64,000 nt of DNA from Streptomyces fradiae ATCC 10745 = DSM 40063 (GCF_008704425.1 NZ_CP023696.1:3396501-3460500); one strand, 5' to 3'; shown: positions 9,888-19,180, numbered from the stretch's first letter. Notes: generated by a model from the sequence alone, not told the origin. Translations and numbers: made by a program.

Positions 9888-10889
9888 ATGGAACTCCACA
9901 CCGTCTGGTTCATACTCATCGCGGTCCTGTGGACCGGCTACTTCTTCCTGGAGGGCTTCGACTTCGGCGTCGGCGTCCTCACCAAGCTGCTCGCCCGCGA
10001 CCGGGTCGAGAAGCGCGTCCTCATCAACACCATCGGGCCCGTCTGGGACGGCAACGAGGTGTGGCTGCTCACAGCGGGCGGTGCCACCTTCGCCGCCTTC
10101 CCCGACTGGTACGCCACCCTCTTCTCCGGCTTCTACCTGCCACTCCTGGTCATCCTGCTCTGCCTGATCGTGCGCGGTGTCGCCTTCGAGTACCGGGCCA
10201 AGCGGCCCGAGCACCGCTGGCAGCACAACTGGGAGCAGGCCATCTTCTGGACCTCGCTCATCCCCGCCGCCCTGTGGGGCGTGGCCTTCGGCAACATCGT
10301 GCGGGGCGTCGAGATCGACGCGTCGAAGGAGTACGTCGGCGGCCTCTTCGACCTGCTCAACCCGTACGCGCTGCTCGGCGGGGCGCTCACCCTGACCCTC
10401 TTCACCTTCCACGGGGCGGTGTTCACCGCGCTGAAGACGGTGGGGGACATCCGGGCCCGTGCCAGGAAGCTGGCGTGGAACCTGGGGCTGCTCACCGCCG
10501 TCGTGGCGCTGGTCTTCCTCACCTGGACGCAGACGACGCGCGGTGACGGTACGAGCATGGTCGCCATGGGCATCGCCGTGGCGGCGCTCGTCGGCGCGAT
10601 CGGCGCCATCAAGGCGGGACGCGAGGGCTGGTCCTTCGCGCTGTCCGGCGTCACCATCGCGGCGGCGGTCGCCATGCTGTTCCTGACGCTCTTCCCGAAC
10701 GTCATGCCGTCCTCGCTCGACCCGGCCTGGAGCCTGACCGTGACCAACGCGTCGTCCAGCCCGTACACCCTGAAGATCATGACCTGGTGCGCGGCCGTCG
10801 CCACCCCGCTCGTCCTCCTCTACCAGGGCTGGACCTACTGGGTGTTCCGCAAGCGCATCGGCACCCAGCACATCGCCGACGCCCACTAG
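9888..10889 (+). CDS. cydB: Cytochrome bd oxidase subunit II
   Basis: 333 residues, starting 16 bases after cydA with GAGG ahead of the ATG. Multi-pass membrane partner of CydA. The N-terminus has the family hallmark WTGYFFLEGFDFGVG, then IGPVWDGNEVWLL and FPDWYATLFSGFYLPL, and LWGVAFGNIVRG in the middle. Length and motif order match actinobacterial CydB. It is co-transcribed with cydA and cydDC, and stops 16 bases before the cydDC ATG. Confidence 0.97.
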   Translation: MELHTVWFILIAVLWTGYFFLEGFDFGVGVLTKLLARDRVEKRVLINTIGPVWDGNEVWLLTAGGATFAAFPDWYATLFSGFYLPLLVILLCLIVRGVAFEYRAKRPEHRWQHNWEQAIFWTSLIPAALWGVAFGNIVRGVEIDASKEYVGGLFDLLNPYALLGGALTLTLFTFHGAVFTALKTVGDIRARARKLAWNLGLLTAVVALVFLTWTQTTRGDGTSMVAMGIAVAALVGAIGAIKAGREGWSFALSGVTIAAAVAMLFLTLFPNVMPSSLDPAWSLTVTNASSSPYTLKIMTWCAAVATPLVLLYQGWTYWVFRKRIGTQHIADAH

Positions 10890-10905
10890 GCGCCACTGGC
10901 AGGGG

Positions 10906-13900
10906 ATGTTTCACGTGAAACCGATCGACCCGCGACTGCTCCGGTACGCCCGCGCCACCCGCTTCTTCCTGCTGGCGGTGGTGCTCCTCGGCCTGGTCGG
11001 GGCGGGGCTGGTGGTCGCCCAGGCGATGCTCGTCGCCGAGGTCGTCGTCGGCGCCTTCCAGGACGGGATGGCCGTCGACGACCTCACCCTGCCGCTCGTC
11101 CTCCTCGTCGCGGTCGCCGTCGGCCGCGGGCTCGTCTCCTGGCTGACCGAGCTGGCCGCCCACCGGGCCAGTGCGGCCGTCAAGTCCGAGCTCCGCGGCC
11201 GGCTGCTGGAACGGGCGGCGGCGCTGGGCCCCGGCTGGCTCGGTGGCCAGCGGACCGGTTCACTGGTGGCCCTGGCCACGCGGGGCGTGGACGCGCTGGA
11301 CGACTACTTCGCCCGGTACCTGCCCCAACTCGGGCTCGCCGTGGTGGTGCCGGTGGCCGTCCTCGCGCGGATCGTCACCGAGGACTGGGTGTCCGCGGCG
11401 ATCATCGTCGTGACCCTGCCGCTGATCCCCGTCTTCATGATCCTCATCGGCTGGGCCACCCAGGCCCGCATGGACCGGCAGTGGAGGCTGCTCTCCCGGC
11501 TGTCGGGGCACTTCCTCGACGTGGTGGCCGGGCTGCCGACCCTGAAGGTGTTCGGCCGGGCCAAGGCGCAGGCGGAGTCGATCCGCGCCATCACCGGTCG
11601 GTACCGGCGGGCGACACTGCGCACCCTGCGGGTCGCCTTCCTCTCGTCGTTCGCGCTGGAACTGCTCTCGACCCTGTCGGTGGCACTGGTCGCCGTCGGC
11701 ATCGGCATGCGCCTCGTCCACGGCACCCTGGACCTCCACACCGGCCTCGTCATCCTGATCCTCGCCCCGGAGGCGTACCTGCCGCTGCGCCAGGTCGGCA
11801 CCCAGTACCACGCCGCGGCGGAGGGGCTGTCGGCCGCCGAGGAGGTCTTCGCGGTCCTGGAGTCCCCCATGCGGGAGCCCGGCACCGAGGTCCTGCCGGG
11901 CGGGCCGGTCCGGATCGAACTGGACGCGGTGACCGTACGCCACGAAGGCCGCTCCGAGCCGTCGCTGGACCGGGCGTCGCTCGTGGTGGAACCGGGCGAG
12001 ACGGTGGCCCTGACCGGTCCGAGCGGCGTCGGCAAGTCCACCCTGCTGGACGTCGTGCTGGGCTTCACCGTCCCGGACGCGGGAACCGTGCGGGCGGGCG
12101 GCACGGACGTCGCCGCACTGGACCCGGAGCGGTGGCGGGAGCACATCGCCTGGGTGCCCCAGCGGCCGTACCTGTTCGCCGGGACGATCGCCGAGAACGT
12201 GCGCCTGGCCAGGCCGGAGGCGGACGACGACGCCGTGCGGGCGGCGCTGCGGGAGGCTGGCGCCGACTTCGTGGACCACCTGCCGGCGGGCGTCGGCACG
12301 CCACTCGGTGAGGACGGTGCCGGGCTGTCGGCCGGCCAGCGGCAGCGGCTCGCCCTCGCCAGGGCCTTCCTCGCCGATCGGCCCGTGCTGCTCCTCGACG
12401 AGCCGACCGCCGCGCTCGACGGTGCGACCGAGGAGGCCGTCGTGGAGGCCGTGCGGAGGCTGGCCGCGGGGCGGACGGTGCTGCTGGTGGTGCACCGGCC
12501 CGCACTGCTGGCCGTGGCGGACCGGGTGGTCACGCTGCGGCCGGGCGGCGGAGCGGGTGGCGCGGTGGCGGCGGTGGCCGGGGCGGACGGTGCGGGATCG
12601 ACGCCGACCGGCGAAGGGGTGCCGGCCGGTCGTGCGGGGGCGGCCGACGCGGCCGGTGGAGCGCCGGCGGCGCGGGGCGGCGTGTCGTCCGCGGCGGGAG
12701 TCGGTACGGACATGGTCGATGACGCCTTCGGCGTCGTCGGTGGCCTGTACGGCGGCCAGTCACCCGACCGCGCCGGGCTCGCGGTCACCGGGCCGGCCAC
12801 CCCGCGGGGGGCGCGGCGCGTGCTCGCCCGGGTCCGTGGCATGGCGGGCGAGTCGCGGGGGCGGCTCGCGCTGGCGCTGCTGCTCGGCAGCCTGGCCCTC
12901 GCGTCGGCCGTGGGCCTCATGGCGGTATCCGGCTGGCTCATCTCCCGCGCCTCCGAGCAGCCGCCGATCCTGCACCTGATGGTCGCCGTCACCGCGACCC
13001 GCGCCTTCGGCACCGGCCGGGCCGTCTTCCGGTACGCGGAGCGCCTCGTGTCGCACGACGCCGTGCTGCGGATGCTCGCCGACCTGCGGGTGGCCGTGTA
13101 CCAGAGGCTGGAGCGCATAGCCCCGGCCGGGCTGCGCCGCACCGGGCGGGGCGACCTGCTGTCGCGGCTCGTCTCCGACGTGGACGCCCTCCAGGACTAC
13201 TGGCTGCGCTGGCTCCTGCCCGCCGGAACGGCCCTGCTGGTCGGCGCCGGGGCCGCCGGATTCACGGCGTGGCTGCTGCCCGAGGCCGGCGCCGTCCTCG
13301 CGGTCGGCCTGCTCCTCGCGGGTGTCGTCGTCCCGGCGGTGGCCGGTGCCTTCGCCCGCCGCGCCGAGCAGCGGCTCGCCCCCGCCCGAGGCGCTCTGTC
13401 CGCCCGTGTGGTCGACCTGCTGCTCGGCTGCGCCGAGCTGACCGTGGCGGGTGCGCTGCCGGACCGTGTCGCGCGGGCCCGCGAAGCGGACGGGGCGCTC
13501 ACCCGGATCGCCGCCCGGCAGTCCGCCGCGACCGCCCTGGGCGGCGGGCTCATCGCCCTGGCCACCGGGCTCACCGTGGCCGGGGCGGCGCTGGCCGGCG
13601 TCGCGGCGGTACGGGACGGGCGGCTCGACGGGGTGGCCCTGGCGGTCGTCGTACTGACCCCGCTCGCCGCGTTCGAGACCGTGGCCGGGATGCCGCTGGC
13701 CGTGCAGTACCGGCAGCGGGTGCGGCGCAGCGCGGAGCGCGTCTTCGAGGTGCTCGACGCGCCCGTGCCGGTGACGGAGCCGGAACGGCCCGCCGCCGCG
13801 CCCGGAAACCCGTTCCCCCTGGAGCTGCGTGCGGTGGCGGCCCGGCACCCCGGCCAGGACCGGGACGCCCTGACCGCCTTCGACCTGCGCCTGGAGCAGG

Positions 13901-14559
13901 GCCGGCGCGTCGCGGTCGTGGGCACGTCCGGAGCGGGCAAGACGACGGTGGCGCAGGTGCTGCTGCGGTTCGTGGACGTGGCGTCCGGTACGTACCGGAT
14001 CGGTGGCGCGGACGCGACGGAGCTGGACGGGGACGACGTACGGCGGTTCGTCGGCCTGTGCGCCCAGGACGCGCACCTCTTCGACAGCACGGTACGGGAG
14101 AACCTGCGGCTGGCCAGGCCCGACGCGAGCGACGACGACCTGCGGTCGGTGCTCGCCGAGGCGCGGCTGCTGGACTGGGTCGACGCGCTGCCGGACGGTC
14201 TGGACACCCCCGTCGGGGAACACGGGGCGCGCCTCTCCGGCGGCCAGCGGCAGCGGCTCGCCCTCGCCCGCGCGCTGCTCGCCGACTTCCCCGTGCTCGT
14301 ACTCGACGAGCCGGCCGAGCACCTCGACCTGGCCACCGCCGACGCGCTCACCGAGGACCTGCTGCGGGCGACGCGTGGCCGGACCACGGTCCTGATCACG
14401 CACCGGCTGCGCGGACTCGACGCGGTGGACGAGGTCGTCGTCCTGGCCGACGGAGAGGTCGTGCAGCGTGGACCGTACGCCGAGCTGGTGGCCGAGGAGG
14501 GGCCGCTGCGGCGCATGCGGGAACGGGAGCGGGCGGCGGACCTCCTGCTGGGTGCGTGA
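10906..14559 (+). CDS. cydDC: Fused CydD-CydC ABC exporter for cytochrome bd assembly
   Basis: 1217 residues, a single-chain heterodimer in which two complete ABC exporters are fused, as is usual in Streptomyces. Half one has membrane helices then Walker A GPSGVGKST (about residue 372), signature LSAGQRQRLALARAF and Walker B LLLDEPTAALD. A ~90-residue Gly/Ala linker follows. Half two has a second membrane domain, Walker A GTSGAGKTT (about 1005), signature LSGGQRQRLALARAL and LVLDEPAEHLD. The family exports thiols needed for cytochrome bd maturation. The first codons (MFHVKP) are made by a parS site spanning the start codon. The final aspartate-for-glutamate-like variation after Walker B (DEPAEH) is worth noting. 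Confidence 0.96.
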   Translation: MFHVKPIDPRLLRYARATRFFLLAVVLLGLVGAGLVVAQAMLVAEVVVGAFQDGMAVDDLTLPLVLLVAVAVGRGLVSWLTELAAHRASAAVKSELRGRLLERAAALGPGWLGGQRTGSLVALATRGVDALDDYFARYLPQLGLAVVVPVAVLARIVTEDWVSAAIIVVTLPLIPVFMILIGWATQARMDRQWRLLSRLSGHFLDVVAGLPTLKVFGRAKAQAESIRAITGRYRRATLRTLRVAFLSSFALELLSTLSVALVAVGIGMRLVHGTLDLHTGLVILILAPEAYLPLRQVGTQYHAAAEGLSAAEEVFAVLESPMREPGTEVLPGGPVRIELDAVTVRHEGRSEPSLDRASLVVEPGETVALTGPSGVGKSTLLDVVLGFTVPDAGTVRAGGTDVAALDPERWREHIAWVPQRPYLFAGTIAENVRLARPEADDDAVRAALREAGADFVDHLPAGVGTPLGEDGAGLSAGQRQRLALARAFLADRPVLLLDEPTAALDGATEEAVVEAVRRLAAGRTVLLVVHRPALLAVADRVVTLRPGGGAGGAVAAVAGADGAGSTPTGEGVPAGRAGAADAAGGAPAARGGVSSAAGVGTDMVDDAFGVVGGLYGGQSPDRAGLAVTGPATPRGARRVLARVRGMAGESRGRLALALLLGSLALASAVGLMAVSGWLISRASEQPPILHLMVAVTATRAFGTGRAVFRYAERLVSHDAVLRMLADLRVAVYQRLERIAPAGLRRTGRGDLLSRLVSDVDALQDYWLRWLLPAGTALLVGAGAAGFTAWLLPEAGAVLAVGLLLAGVVVPAVAGAFARRAEQRLAPARGALSARVVDLLLGCAELTVAGALPDRVARAREADGALTRIAARQSAATALGGGLIALATGLTVAGAALAGVAAVRDGRLDGVALAVVVLTPLAAFETVAGMPLAVQYRQRVRRSAERVFEVLDAPVPVTEPERPAAAPGNPFPLELRAVAARHPGQDRDALTAFDLRLEQGRRVAVVGTSGAGKTTVAQVLLRFVDVASGTYRIGGADATELDGDDVRRFVGLCAQDAHLFDSTVRENLRLARPDASDDDLRSVLAEARLLDWVDALPDGLDTPVGEHGARLSGGQRQRLALARALLADFPVLVLDEPAEHLDLATADALTEDLLRATRGRTTVLITHRLRGLDAVDEVVVLADGEVVQRGPYAELVAEEGPLRRMRERERAADLLLGA
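10908..10921. other. parS: parS site 2 (overlaps the cydDC start codon)
   Basis: Perfect GTTTCACGTGAAAC. The ATG at 10906 shares its G with the site, so residues 2-5 (FHVK) are dictated by parS. ParB bound here would cover the translation start and the cydB-cydDC junction. Confidence 0.92.
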
Positions 14560-14836
14560 GCCGGTGCCGGTCGCGCGTGCGCGGGCGGCGGAGCGGAGGC
14601 CAGGCGGCCGCCGGGTGGCGGGGATGGTGCGGTGGCGGCTGCGGGGCGGGGGTCCGGCGCGGTGGCGGAGGTGCGGTGCGGTGGGCGCGCGGGGCTGCGG
14701 GCGGCTGCGCGGCGGGGTGCTGACGTGGCGGGCCGGTGGAGCGGTGGGGATGCGGTCCGGGCGATGCTGCGGGATGGGCCGGTCGGCGGTACGGCCGTAG
14801 CCCGGATGGCGGTACGGCGGCGGGCGGGGCGGCGAG

Positions 14837-16084
14837 ATGCCGGGGAAGCGGCGGCCGAGGCGCCACCATCCCAGGATGCGTCCTCCTCTTGGCCGACCGT
14901 TCCCGTCCGGACCGGTGGTGTCCGCGATGGCCGTGCTCCTCGCCCTCGCGGCCCCGGCCCTCCCGGCGTCGGCCCTCCCGGCGTCGGCGCTCCCGGCGTC
15001 GGCGCTCCCGGCGTCGGCGCTCCCGGCGTCGGCCGCCGTCCGTGCGGCCGCCGCGCCGGGAGCCGCGGCGACGGTGGCCCCGGAGCATGCCGCCCCGGGG
15101 GCGCACGGCCCCGCGGTCAGCGCCGAGGTGGCCCGCCTGCTCGCGGAGGCGTCGAAGGTGACGGCGGCATACGAGCGGGACCGGCGCGCCGCCGCCGCCC
15201 AGCGGGTCCGGGCCCAGGGGCTCCAGCGGGAGCTGGACGGCAGGAGGCGCGAGCTGGCGGCCCTGCACGGACGGGCCGGCAAGGTGGCGCGCGCCCAGTA
15301 CCGGACGGGGGGCCCGCTGTCGGTGACCGCGCGGCTTCTGCTCGCGGACGACGCGGACGACGCGCTGCGCGCCGAGCGGGCCGCCCGGCAGGCCGGCCGG
15401 GCCGTGAACCGGCTGCTGCGGGACACCGACCGGGCGGAACGGCAGCTCAGGACGGCGGCGGCCCGGGCGCGTGCGGCCTGGCGGGACCTGGAGGCCCGGA
15501 ACGCGCGGCTGGCGGAGCTCAAGCGGGGGCTGGAGGGGCGGCTGGAGCGGGCGCGCCAGCGGTTGCAGGCGGAGGCGGACCGGAGCGTGGCGGCGGGTAG
15601 CTGCCGGGGCCCGGCCAGGCTGGGGAAGCCGGCCGCCGCGCGCACGGCGGACACCGGCAGGGCGTGGGTGGCGCCGGTGGCGGAGGAGGACGGGTACGCA
15701 CTGTCCGCCGGGTTCGGCGGCGCGGGGCGGCACTGGGCACGGCGGCACACGGGGCAGGACTTCGCCGTGGGCATCGGGACGCCGGTGCGGTCCGTCGGCT
15801 CCGGCCGGGTCCACACCGTGGCGTGCGGCGGCCCGTTCGGTATCGAGGTGGTCGTACGGCATGACAACGGCTGGTACTCGCAGTACGCGCACCTGGCGTC
15901 GACGGCGGTGGAGCGGGGGCAGCGGGTGGCGGCCGGCCAGTGGGTCGGCCAGGCGGGCACGACCGGCAACTCGACCGGTCCGCACCTGCACTTCGAGGTC
16001 AGGCTGACCCCGCACCTCGGTTCCGGTGTCGATCCGCTCCCCTGGCTGCGCGAGCACGGCGTCGTGCTGGGGACGGCCCGGTAG
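14837..16084 (+). CDS. Secreted M23-family peptidoglycan endopeptidase
   Basis: 415 residues; an ATG at 14876 (MRPPLGRPF) is an equally good start. There is a basic n-region and hydrophobic signal (VVSAMAVLLALAAPALPASA) followed by five ALPAS repeats. A long coiled-coil-like region (about residues 100-260, rich in R, A, E and L) precedes the LytM/M23 domain, with zinc and catalytic motifs HTGQDF, NGWYSQYAHL and HLHFEV. It should be exported and cut peptide crosslinks in the cell wall, with the coiled coil regulating or localising it, as in EnvC/NlpD-like proteins. It stands alone after the cyd operon on the same strand. Confidence 0.9.
   Translation: MPGKRRPRRHHPRMRPPLGRPFPSGPVVSAMAVLLALAAPALPASALPASALPASALPASALPASAAVRAAAAPGAAATVAPEHAAPGAHGPAVSAEVARLLAEASKVTAAYERDRRAAAAQRVRAQGLQRELDGRRRELAALHGRAGKVARAQYRTGGPLSVTARLLLADDADDALRAERAARQAGRAVNRLLRDTDRAERQLRTAAARARAAWRDLEARNARLAELKRGLEGRLERARQRLQAEADRSVAAGSCRGPARLGKPAAARTADTGRAWVAPVAEEDGYALSAGFGGAGRHWARRHTGQDFAVGIGTPVRSVGSGRVHTVACGGPFGIEVVVRHDNGWYSQYAHLASTAVERGQRVAAGQWVGQAGTTGNSTGPHLHFEVRLTPHLGSGVDPLPWLREHGVVLGTAR
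14956..15030 (+). repeat. Five tandem 15-bp repeats in the M23 peptidase signal region
   Basis: Unit GGCGCTCCCGGCGTC (first two copies have GGCCC) repeated five times in frame, encoding ALPAS five times right after the signal peptide. Copy number is expected to vary between strains by slippage. Confidence 0.9.
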
Positions 16085-16258
16085 GGCGGCGCGCTGAGCC
16101 GCGACGGCCGCCGCCGGAGCCTGCGACCGTGGACTCTGACGCCACCCGGGCCGCTCGGCGTGGTCCCCCCCCCGGTGCGCCCTGCCGTCAGCGGGGCCCG
16201 GCGCCCGCCAGGCCGGCCGACGGCGCCGGCTGGGGGCGGGCCAGGGCGGAAGCGGGTC

Positions 16259-17119
16259 TCAGCAGTGGGCGAGGATGTCCTCGATCACGGCCGCGACGCC
16301 GTCCTCCTCGTTGGCCGCGGTCCGGTCGGAAGCGGCGGCGAGGACGTCCGGGTGGGCGTTGCCCATGGCGTACGAGCTGCCGGCCCAGGTGAGCATCTCG
16401 ATGTCGTTGGGCATGTCGCCGAAGGCCACGACCTCCTCCGCCGAGATGCCCCGCTCGGCGCAGCACAGGGCGAGCGTGCTGGCCTTGGAGACGCCGAGCC
16501 CGCTCACCTCCAGCAGCGCCGTCGGGCTGGAGCGGGTGATGCTGGCGTGGTGCCCGGCTGCCGTGCGGGCCAGGGCGAGGAAGCCGTCCGGGGTGAGGTC
16601 GCGGTGGAGGGCCAGCAGCTTCAGCAGGGGCGCCCCGGCGCTGGGGAGGTCCTCGTGGAGGAGCTTCTCGGCGGGTCCCACGGTGAGGGCGGCGTCCAGG
16701 TGGAGCGGCGGGTAGTCCGGTTCGTGCCGGATGCCGTCCGTGAACTCCATGGCGAAGGCCGTACCGGGGGCCTCCCGCCGCAGCGTCTCCACCACGTCGT
16801 GCGCGGTGCGCCGCTCCAGCTCGCGTACCTCCACGATGCTCCGCCCGGCGTGCAGGTCGACGACGGCGGCCCCGTTGGAGCAGATGGCCAGGCCGTGGCC
16901 GTGGACGTGCTCGCTGACGACGTCCATCCAGCGGGCGGGACGGCCGGTGACGAAGAAGACCTCGATCCCGGCCTCCTCGGCGGCGGCCAGCGCCGCGACC
17001 GTCCGGTCCGACACGGTCTTGTCGTCGCGCAGAAGCGTTCCGTCAAGATCGGTGGCGATCAGTCGCGGGCGGGGCCGTGACAGCGGACGGCTGCGGGTGA
17101 AGGTCGTCGGTGAGGTCAC
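16259..17119 (-). CDS. HAD-superfamily (Cof-like, IIB) phosphatase
   Basis: 286 residues from GTG 17119, chosen so the protein begins just before the catalytic motif. Motif I is ATDLDGTLL (about residues 19-27), motif II lies near FFVTGRP, and motifs III/IV are KASTLAL and [11 protein letters not shown] (about 236-246). The cap is the IIB type. Substrates of this family are sugar phosphates, flavin or PLP-type phosphates and cannot be assigned. A paralogue with the same architecture lies at 28057-28863. The gene is convergent with the M23 peptidase. Confidence 0.92.
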   Translation of the reverse strand: MTSPTTFTRSRPLSRPRPRLIATDLDGTLLRDDKTVSDRTVAALAAAEEAGIEVFFVTGRPARWMDVVSEHVHGHGLAICSNGAAVVDLHAGRSIVEVRELERRTAHDVVETLRREAPGTAFAMEFTDGIRHEPDYPPLHLDAALTVGPAEKLLHEDLPSAGAPLLKLLALHRDLTPDGFLALARTAAGHHASITRSSPTALLEVSGLGVSKASTLALCCAERGISAEEVVAFGDMPNDIEMLTWAGSSYAMGNAHPDVLAAASDRTAANEEDGVAAVIEDILAHC

Positions 17120-17416
17120 GCGCCCATTGTCCCGTATGGACCGTGCGGTGATTGCACGGACGTGCGAATCCATGCGCATTTGAGCCGCATGCGGGACCGG
17201 GACGTACCGGGCGGAACGGGAGCGTTGCGGGCGGCTCTCTCCGGCCGCGGCCATGCGGCGGCGCACACCAGAGGGGGCGGGGACGCCCGGAAGGCCGGAC
17301 GGAAGCGCACGGAAGGCTGGTCCGGGCCGCTCGGAAGGCACGCCGAGGCCTGCGGGACCTGCCGCCCGGTCCAGCCGGCCCGGTCCCGCCCGGCCCTGGG
17401 CGCCGCCCCCGGGCTC

Positions 17417-18322
17417 TCAGCCGTTCACCTGGGCGATTCCCTCGGTGGCGATCCGCTCGAAGACGACCTCGTCCGCGGCGAACACCGAGCCGGGGATGGG
17501 CGCGTGCACGACGATCTCGTCGAAGCCCAGCTCGGCGTGGCGCCCGGCGAAGTCCACGAACGCGTCCACGGAGTCCAGGACTCCGTTGGCCTCCGGGGTG
17601 AAACCGGTCAGCAGGATCTTGTCCGGTTCGGCGGCGTCCCGGCCGATCTCCGCGCATGCCTTGCCCAGGTTGTCCAGCTGCTCGCGGAGCGCGGCGCGGG
17701 ACTGCTCGGGCGTGCCCGTCTCGAACAGCTTCGGGTCGCCGGTGGTGACCCACGCCTGGCCGTGCCGCGCGGCGAGCCGCATCCCGCGCGGCCCCGTCGC
17801 GGCCACGGCGAACGGCAGGCGCGGCCGCTGGACGCAGCCCGGTACGTTGCGCGCCTCGACGGCGGAGTAGAGCGTGCCCTCGTGGGTGACGGCGCCCTCG
17901 CTGAGGAGCCGGTCGAGCAGCGGGACGAACTCGGCGAACCGGTCGGCCCGCTCGCGCGGCGTCCACGCCTCCTGGCCGAGCGCCGTGGCGTCGAAGCCGC
18001 TGCCGCCCGCGCCGATGCCGAGCGTGATCCGGCCGCCGGAGATGTCGTCCAGGGAGATCAGCTCCTTGGCGAGGGTGACCGGGTGGCGGAAGTTCGGCGA
18101 GGTGACGAGCGTGCCGAGGCGCATCCGGCGGGTGGCCGTCGCGGCCGCGGTGAGGGTCGGCAGCGCGCCGAACCAGGGGCCGTCGCGGAAGCTCCGCCAG
18201 GACAGGTGGTCGTAGGTGTACGCGGCGTGGAAGCCCAGTTCCTCGGCGCGCGTCCACTGGTCGCGGCCCCCCTCGTGCCAGCGGCGGACGGGCAGGATCA
18301 CGGTGCTCAGGCGCAGGGTCAT
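17417..18322 (-). CDS. LLM-class (F420-dependent type) oxidoreductase
   Basis: 301 residues. TIM-barrel luciferase-like protein: LSTVILPVRRWHEGG at the N-terminus, YTYDHLSWRSF, MRLGTLVTSPNFRHPVTLAKE, the cofactor block GRITLGIGAGGSGFDA, and RPRLPFAVAATGPRGMRLAARHGQAW. These match the actinobacterial subfamily that usually uses coenzyme F420 rather than FMN. The substrate is unknown. It lies alone on the minus strand; about 300 bases on its 3' side contain no gene. Confidence 0.9.
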   Translation of the reverse strand: MTLRLSTVILPVRRWHEGGRDQWTRAEELGFHAAYTYDHLSWRSFRDGPWFGALPTLTAAATATRRMRLGTLVTSPNFRHPVTLAKELISLDDISGGRITLGIGAGGSGFDATALGQEAWTPRERADRFAEFVPLLDRLLSEGAVTHEGTLYSAVEARNVPGCVQRPRLPFAVAATGPRGMRLAARHGQAWVTTGDPKLFETGTPEQSRAALREQLDNLGKACAEIGRDAAEPDKILLTGFTPEANGVLDSVDAFVDFAGRHAELGFDEIVVHAPIPGSVFAADEVVFERIATEGIAQVNG

Positions 18323-18401
18323 GGCTTCGAGCCTACGGGCCGGGAGGTGCGGGTGGCCCTGTCACCCGGGAAGTCCAGGTGGTGGGATCGGCCCCTGCCA
18401 T

Positions 18402-18580
18402 GGCGGGTGGCCCAGGCGGTGGGTGCGGGCTCCCGTCTCGGCGGGTGGCCCTGGCGGTGGGTGCGGCTCCCGTCTCGGCGGGAGGCCCAGGTGGCCATCC
18501 CAGCGCCCGTCACGGCGGGAGGCCCTGGCATGAGGGCGGGTCCTGCACGACCGGGCAACCAGGTGGGACGGCCGGCTCCA
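18402..18580. repeat. Degenerate tandem repeats downstream of kptA
   Basis: Imperfect copies of about 37-38 bases beginning GGCGGG(T/A)GGCCC(A/T)GG occur from 18402, 18440, 18477 and 18514. The unit resembles the last ~20 bases of the kptA coding sequence (GGCCGGGAAGCCCAGATGG near 18583-18602), suggesting the array grew out of the gene end. No open reading frame with gene-like composition is seen. Confidence 0.6.
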
Positions 18581-19123
18581 TCAGGCCGGGAAGCCCAGAT
18601 GGCGCGGCGGCACGTGGGCGGTGAGCCAGACGCCGTTGGCGCTGACGTGGAAGACATGGCCGTCCCGGTGCATCGCGCCCGCGTCGACGGTGAGGACGAC
18701 CGGACGACCGCGCCTCGATCCCACCCGGACCGCGGTCTCCCGGTCGGGGGAGAGGTGGACGTGGTGGCGGTTCATGGGGCGTAGCCCCTCTGCGCGGATG
18801 GCCTCCAGAGCGGCGGCGACCGTGCCGTGGTGGAGGAGCGAGGGCGGTACGGCGGGCGGCAGTCCGAGGTCCACGGCGACGGTGTGGCCCTGGCTGGCCC
18901 GGATGCGGTCGCCGTCGAGGGCGAAGCGCCGCTTGTCGTTCGTCGCGACGACGTGCTCGAGCTCGGTCCGGGTGAGGGGCACGCCGTGCCGGGCCAGCGC
19001 ACGCAGCAGATCGTCGACGGCGACCCAGCCCTGCTCGTCCAGGACGAGGCCGATCCGCTCGGGCTGGTGCCGCAGATGCCGGGAGAGGTACTTCGACACT
19101 TTCACGGTGCGCCGGTCGTCCAT
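18581..19123 (-). CDS. kptA: RNA 2'-phosphotransferase KptA/Tpt1
   Basis: 180 residues from ATG 19123; a GTG 12 codons upstream (19159) is possible. The family transfers the 2'-phosphate of spliced RNA to NAD+, giving ADP-ribose 1'',2''-cyclic phosphate. Diagnostic motifs are present in order: KYLSRHLRH near the N-terminus, LLHHGTVAAALEAIRAEGL, HHVHLSPD, and DAGAMHRDGHVFHVSANGVWL. Bacteria lack the tRNA splicing pathway that makes the classic substrate, so the natural RNA substrate is unclear; ADP-ribose capping of RNA has been proposed for the family. The upstream intergenic region contains DnaA-box-like sequences. Confidence 0.93.
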   Translation of the reverse strand: MDDRRTVKVSKYLSRHLRHQPERIGLVLDEQGWVAVDDLLRALARHGVPLTRTELEHVVATNDKRRFALDGDRIRASQGHTVAVDLGLPPAVPPSLLHHGTVAAALEAIRAEGLRPMNRHHVHLSPDRETAVRVGSRRGRPVVLTVDAGAMHRDGHVFHVSANGVWLTAHVPPRHLGFPA

Positions 19124-19180
19124 GTCGGCAGCGTGGCAGGGATCACCCCGTTCCGCCACAGAAAAACGGCGGAACAGGTT

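Noticed and set aside
9804..14500. Several long minus-strand frames across cydB and cydDC
   Set aside because: Their composition mirrors the codon bias of the plus-strand genes and they show no family motifs.
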